Shown here in pieces: positions 14,100 to 14,613 of a DNA stretch of 14,613 bases (the first letter of the stretch is position 1; every line of letters starts with the position of its first letter). Position numbers and translations under genes: made by a program. The DNA is from an uncultured Verrucomicrobiota bacterium. GTDB lineage: Bacteria > Verrucomicrobiota > Verrucomicrobiia > Opitutales > Opitutaceae. The stretch lies in contig CAIXIZ010000050.1 of the NCBI GenBank assembly GCA_903919625.1, positions 1 through 14,613 of the forward strand, written 5' to 3'. A model generated the notes under the pieces. It did not search any database, was not told where the DNA came from, and saw only the letters and a program-made list of their open reading frames with translations.

Positions 14100-14613
14100 T
14101 CACCGACGGCACAGCCGGTTCCACCACGCCCTGACGCGGTAGCGACGAAGTTTGCCAGGCGTGAAAAGCGCGTCGGGTGAGGCCATGTTGTCGGCGTTGA
14201 CCCGATACAAGACCGGGGCGTCCCAGCCGGAGTTGCTGGCCTGACCGATCCGAAAAACGTGGCGGTAATGGGCGCGCGCCACCTTGAGGGCCAGGGGGGT
14301 AAACCGGCCAAACGGAAAGACAAAATTTTCAATCTGCACCATCAGCTTGACGGTCAGAAGCAGGCCGGGATCGAGAATTTCACGCGACAAGTCCGCGGCG
14401 GGATCGTCCAAACTGGCGTGCGTCATGCCCTGCACGGCGAAGGCGATCTGGCGGCTGGCGACCAGTTCGCGCAATTCCGACCAGGTGCAAAGCCCGCCGG
14501 AAATCTCATGGGGCCGCGGGCCCTGGTCGGGCAGGCGCAGCCGGGCAAACGGGTGCTGGCTGGTCTTTTCCAAAATCAGGCTGGGCGCGATGGCCAGCAA
14601 GGCGCGCAGGCGG
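14100..14613 (-). CDS. Polysaccharide deacetylase-like protein (partial, N-terminus off right edge)
   Basis: The frame stays open to the window edge; about 170 codons are visible. It resembles the C-terminal part of NodB-fold deacetylases, which remove acetyl groups from chitin-like, peptidoglycan or poly-GlcNAc chains. Seen: LCTWSELRELVASRQIAFAVQGMTHASL, matching the family pattern 'W-x-Q-L-R-E-x-x-x-x-G...SHTxxHxxL', followed by IENFVFPFGRFTP, like the family 'FAYPFG', and a later VARAHYRHVFRIGQ. The first His of HxxxH is Gln here (14432-14430); the second His (14420-14418) is present. The catalytic Asp region would be beyond the edge. The tail is basic (RRYRVRAWWNRLCRR). It could be a non-catalytic homologue. 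It precedes the PEP-CTERM gene by about 90-120 nt on the same strand. Confidence 0.62.
   Translation of the reverse strand, partial: RLRALLAIAPSLILEKTSQHPFARLRLPDQGPRPHEISGGLCTWSELRELVASRQIAFAVQGMTHASLDDPAADLSREILDPGLLLTVKLMVQIENFVFPFGRFTPLALKVARAHYRHVFRIGQASNSGWDAPVLYRVNADNMASPDALFTPGKLRRYRVRAWWNRLCRR

Noticed and set aside
13979..14332. N-terminal extension of the PEP-CTERM protein
   Set aside because: It overlaps the deacetylase-like gene, and the signal peptide begins at 13978 or 14008.
1..14613. CRISPR array, tRNA, rRNA, insertion sequence
   Set aside because: No regularly spaced repeats, cloverleaf, rRNA sequence or transposase was seen on either strand.

Overview
The window is a GC-rich bacterial chromosome segment with densely packed genes on both strands and no phage, transposon, CRISPR, rRNA or tRNA that I can see. 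The gene mix suggests a verrucomicrobium of the Opitutae type: a homospermidine synthase/ornithine decarboxylase pair, a secreted PEP-CTERM protein, a GYF_2 membrane protein beside a YihY/BrkB protein, hardly any Shine-Dalgarno sequences, and intergenic cruciform-like repeats of the 'GTAGG...CCTAC' kind. This placement is inference; no marker gene is present.

Layout. Minus strand 1-2522: homospermidine synthase (hss), then a PLP-dependent ornithine decarboxylase that leaves the left edge; together they make putrescine and turn it into sym-homospermidine. Minus 2628-3737: a GT4 glycosyltransferase. Plus 3782-4234: a small four-helix membrane protein (phage holin superfamily IV), convergent with the next gene. 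Minus 4241-7120: a complete-length UvrA-family gene split after codon 368 by one in-frame TAG. Plus 7299-9572: a two-gene membrane operon (GYF_2 protein, then YihY/BrkB). Gap 9573-9778: several hairpins forming a repeat-like element. Minus 11242-9779: a GlcD-type FAD-linked oxidase, directly preceded by a lone Phd/YefM-type antitoxin (11495-11247) with no toxin. Gap 11496-11696: a second hairpin-rich element and a possible promoter. Minus 12971-11697: proA (proline synthesis). Minus 13978-13016: an exported PEP-CTERM metalloprotease-like protein with an altered zinc motif. Right edge, minus: the C-terminal part of a polysaccharide deacetylase-like protein.

Most of the window looks like ordinary housekeeping and envelope genes. 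The points that stand out are the amber-interrupted uvrA, the toxin-less antitoxin sitting 4 nt before an oxidase gene, the hairpins in two gaps whose arms differ but stay complementary, and two enzymes (protease, deacetylase) that each lack one expected metal-binding histidine. I did not find a convincing new multi-gene system.
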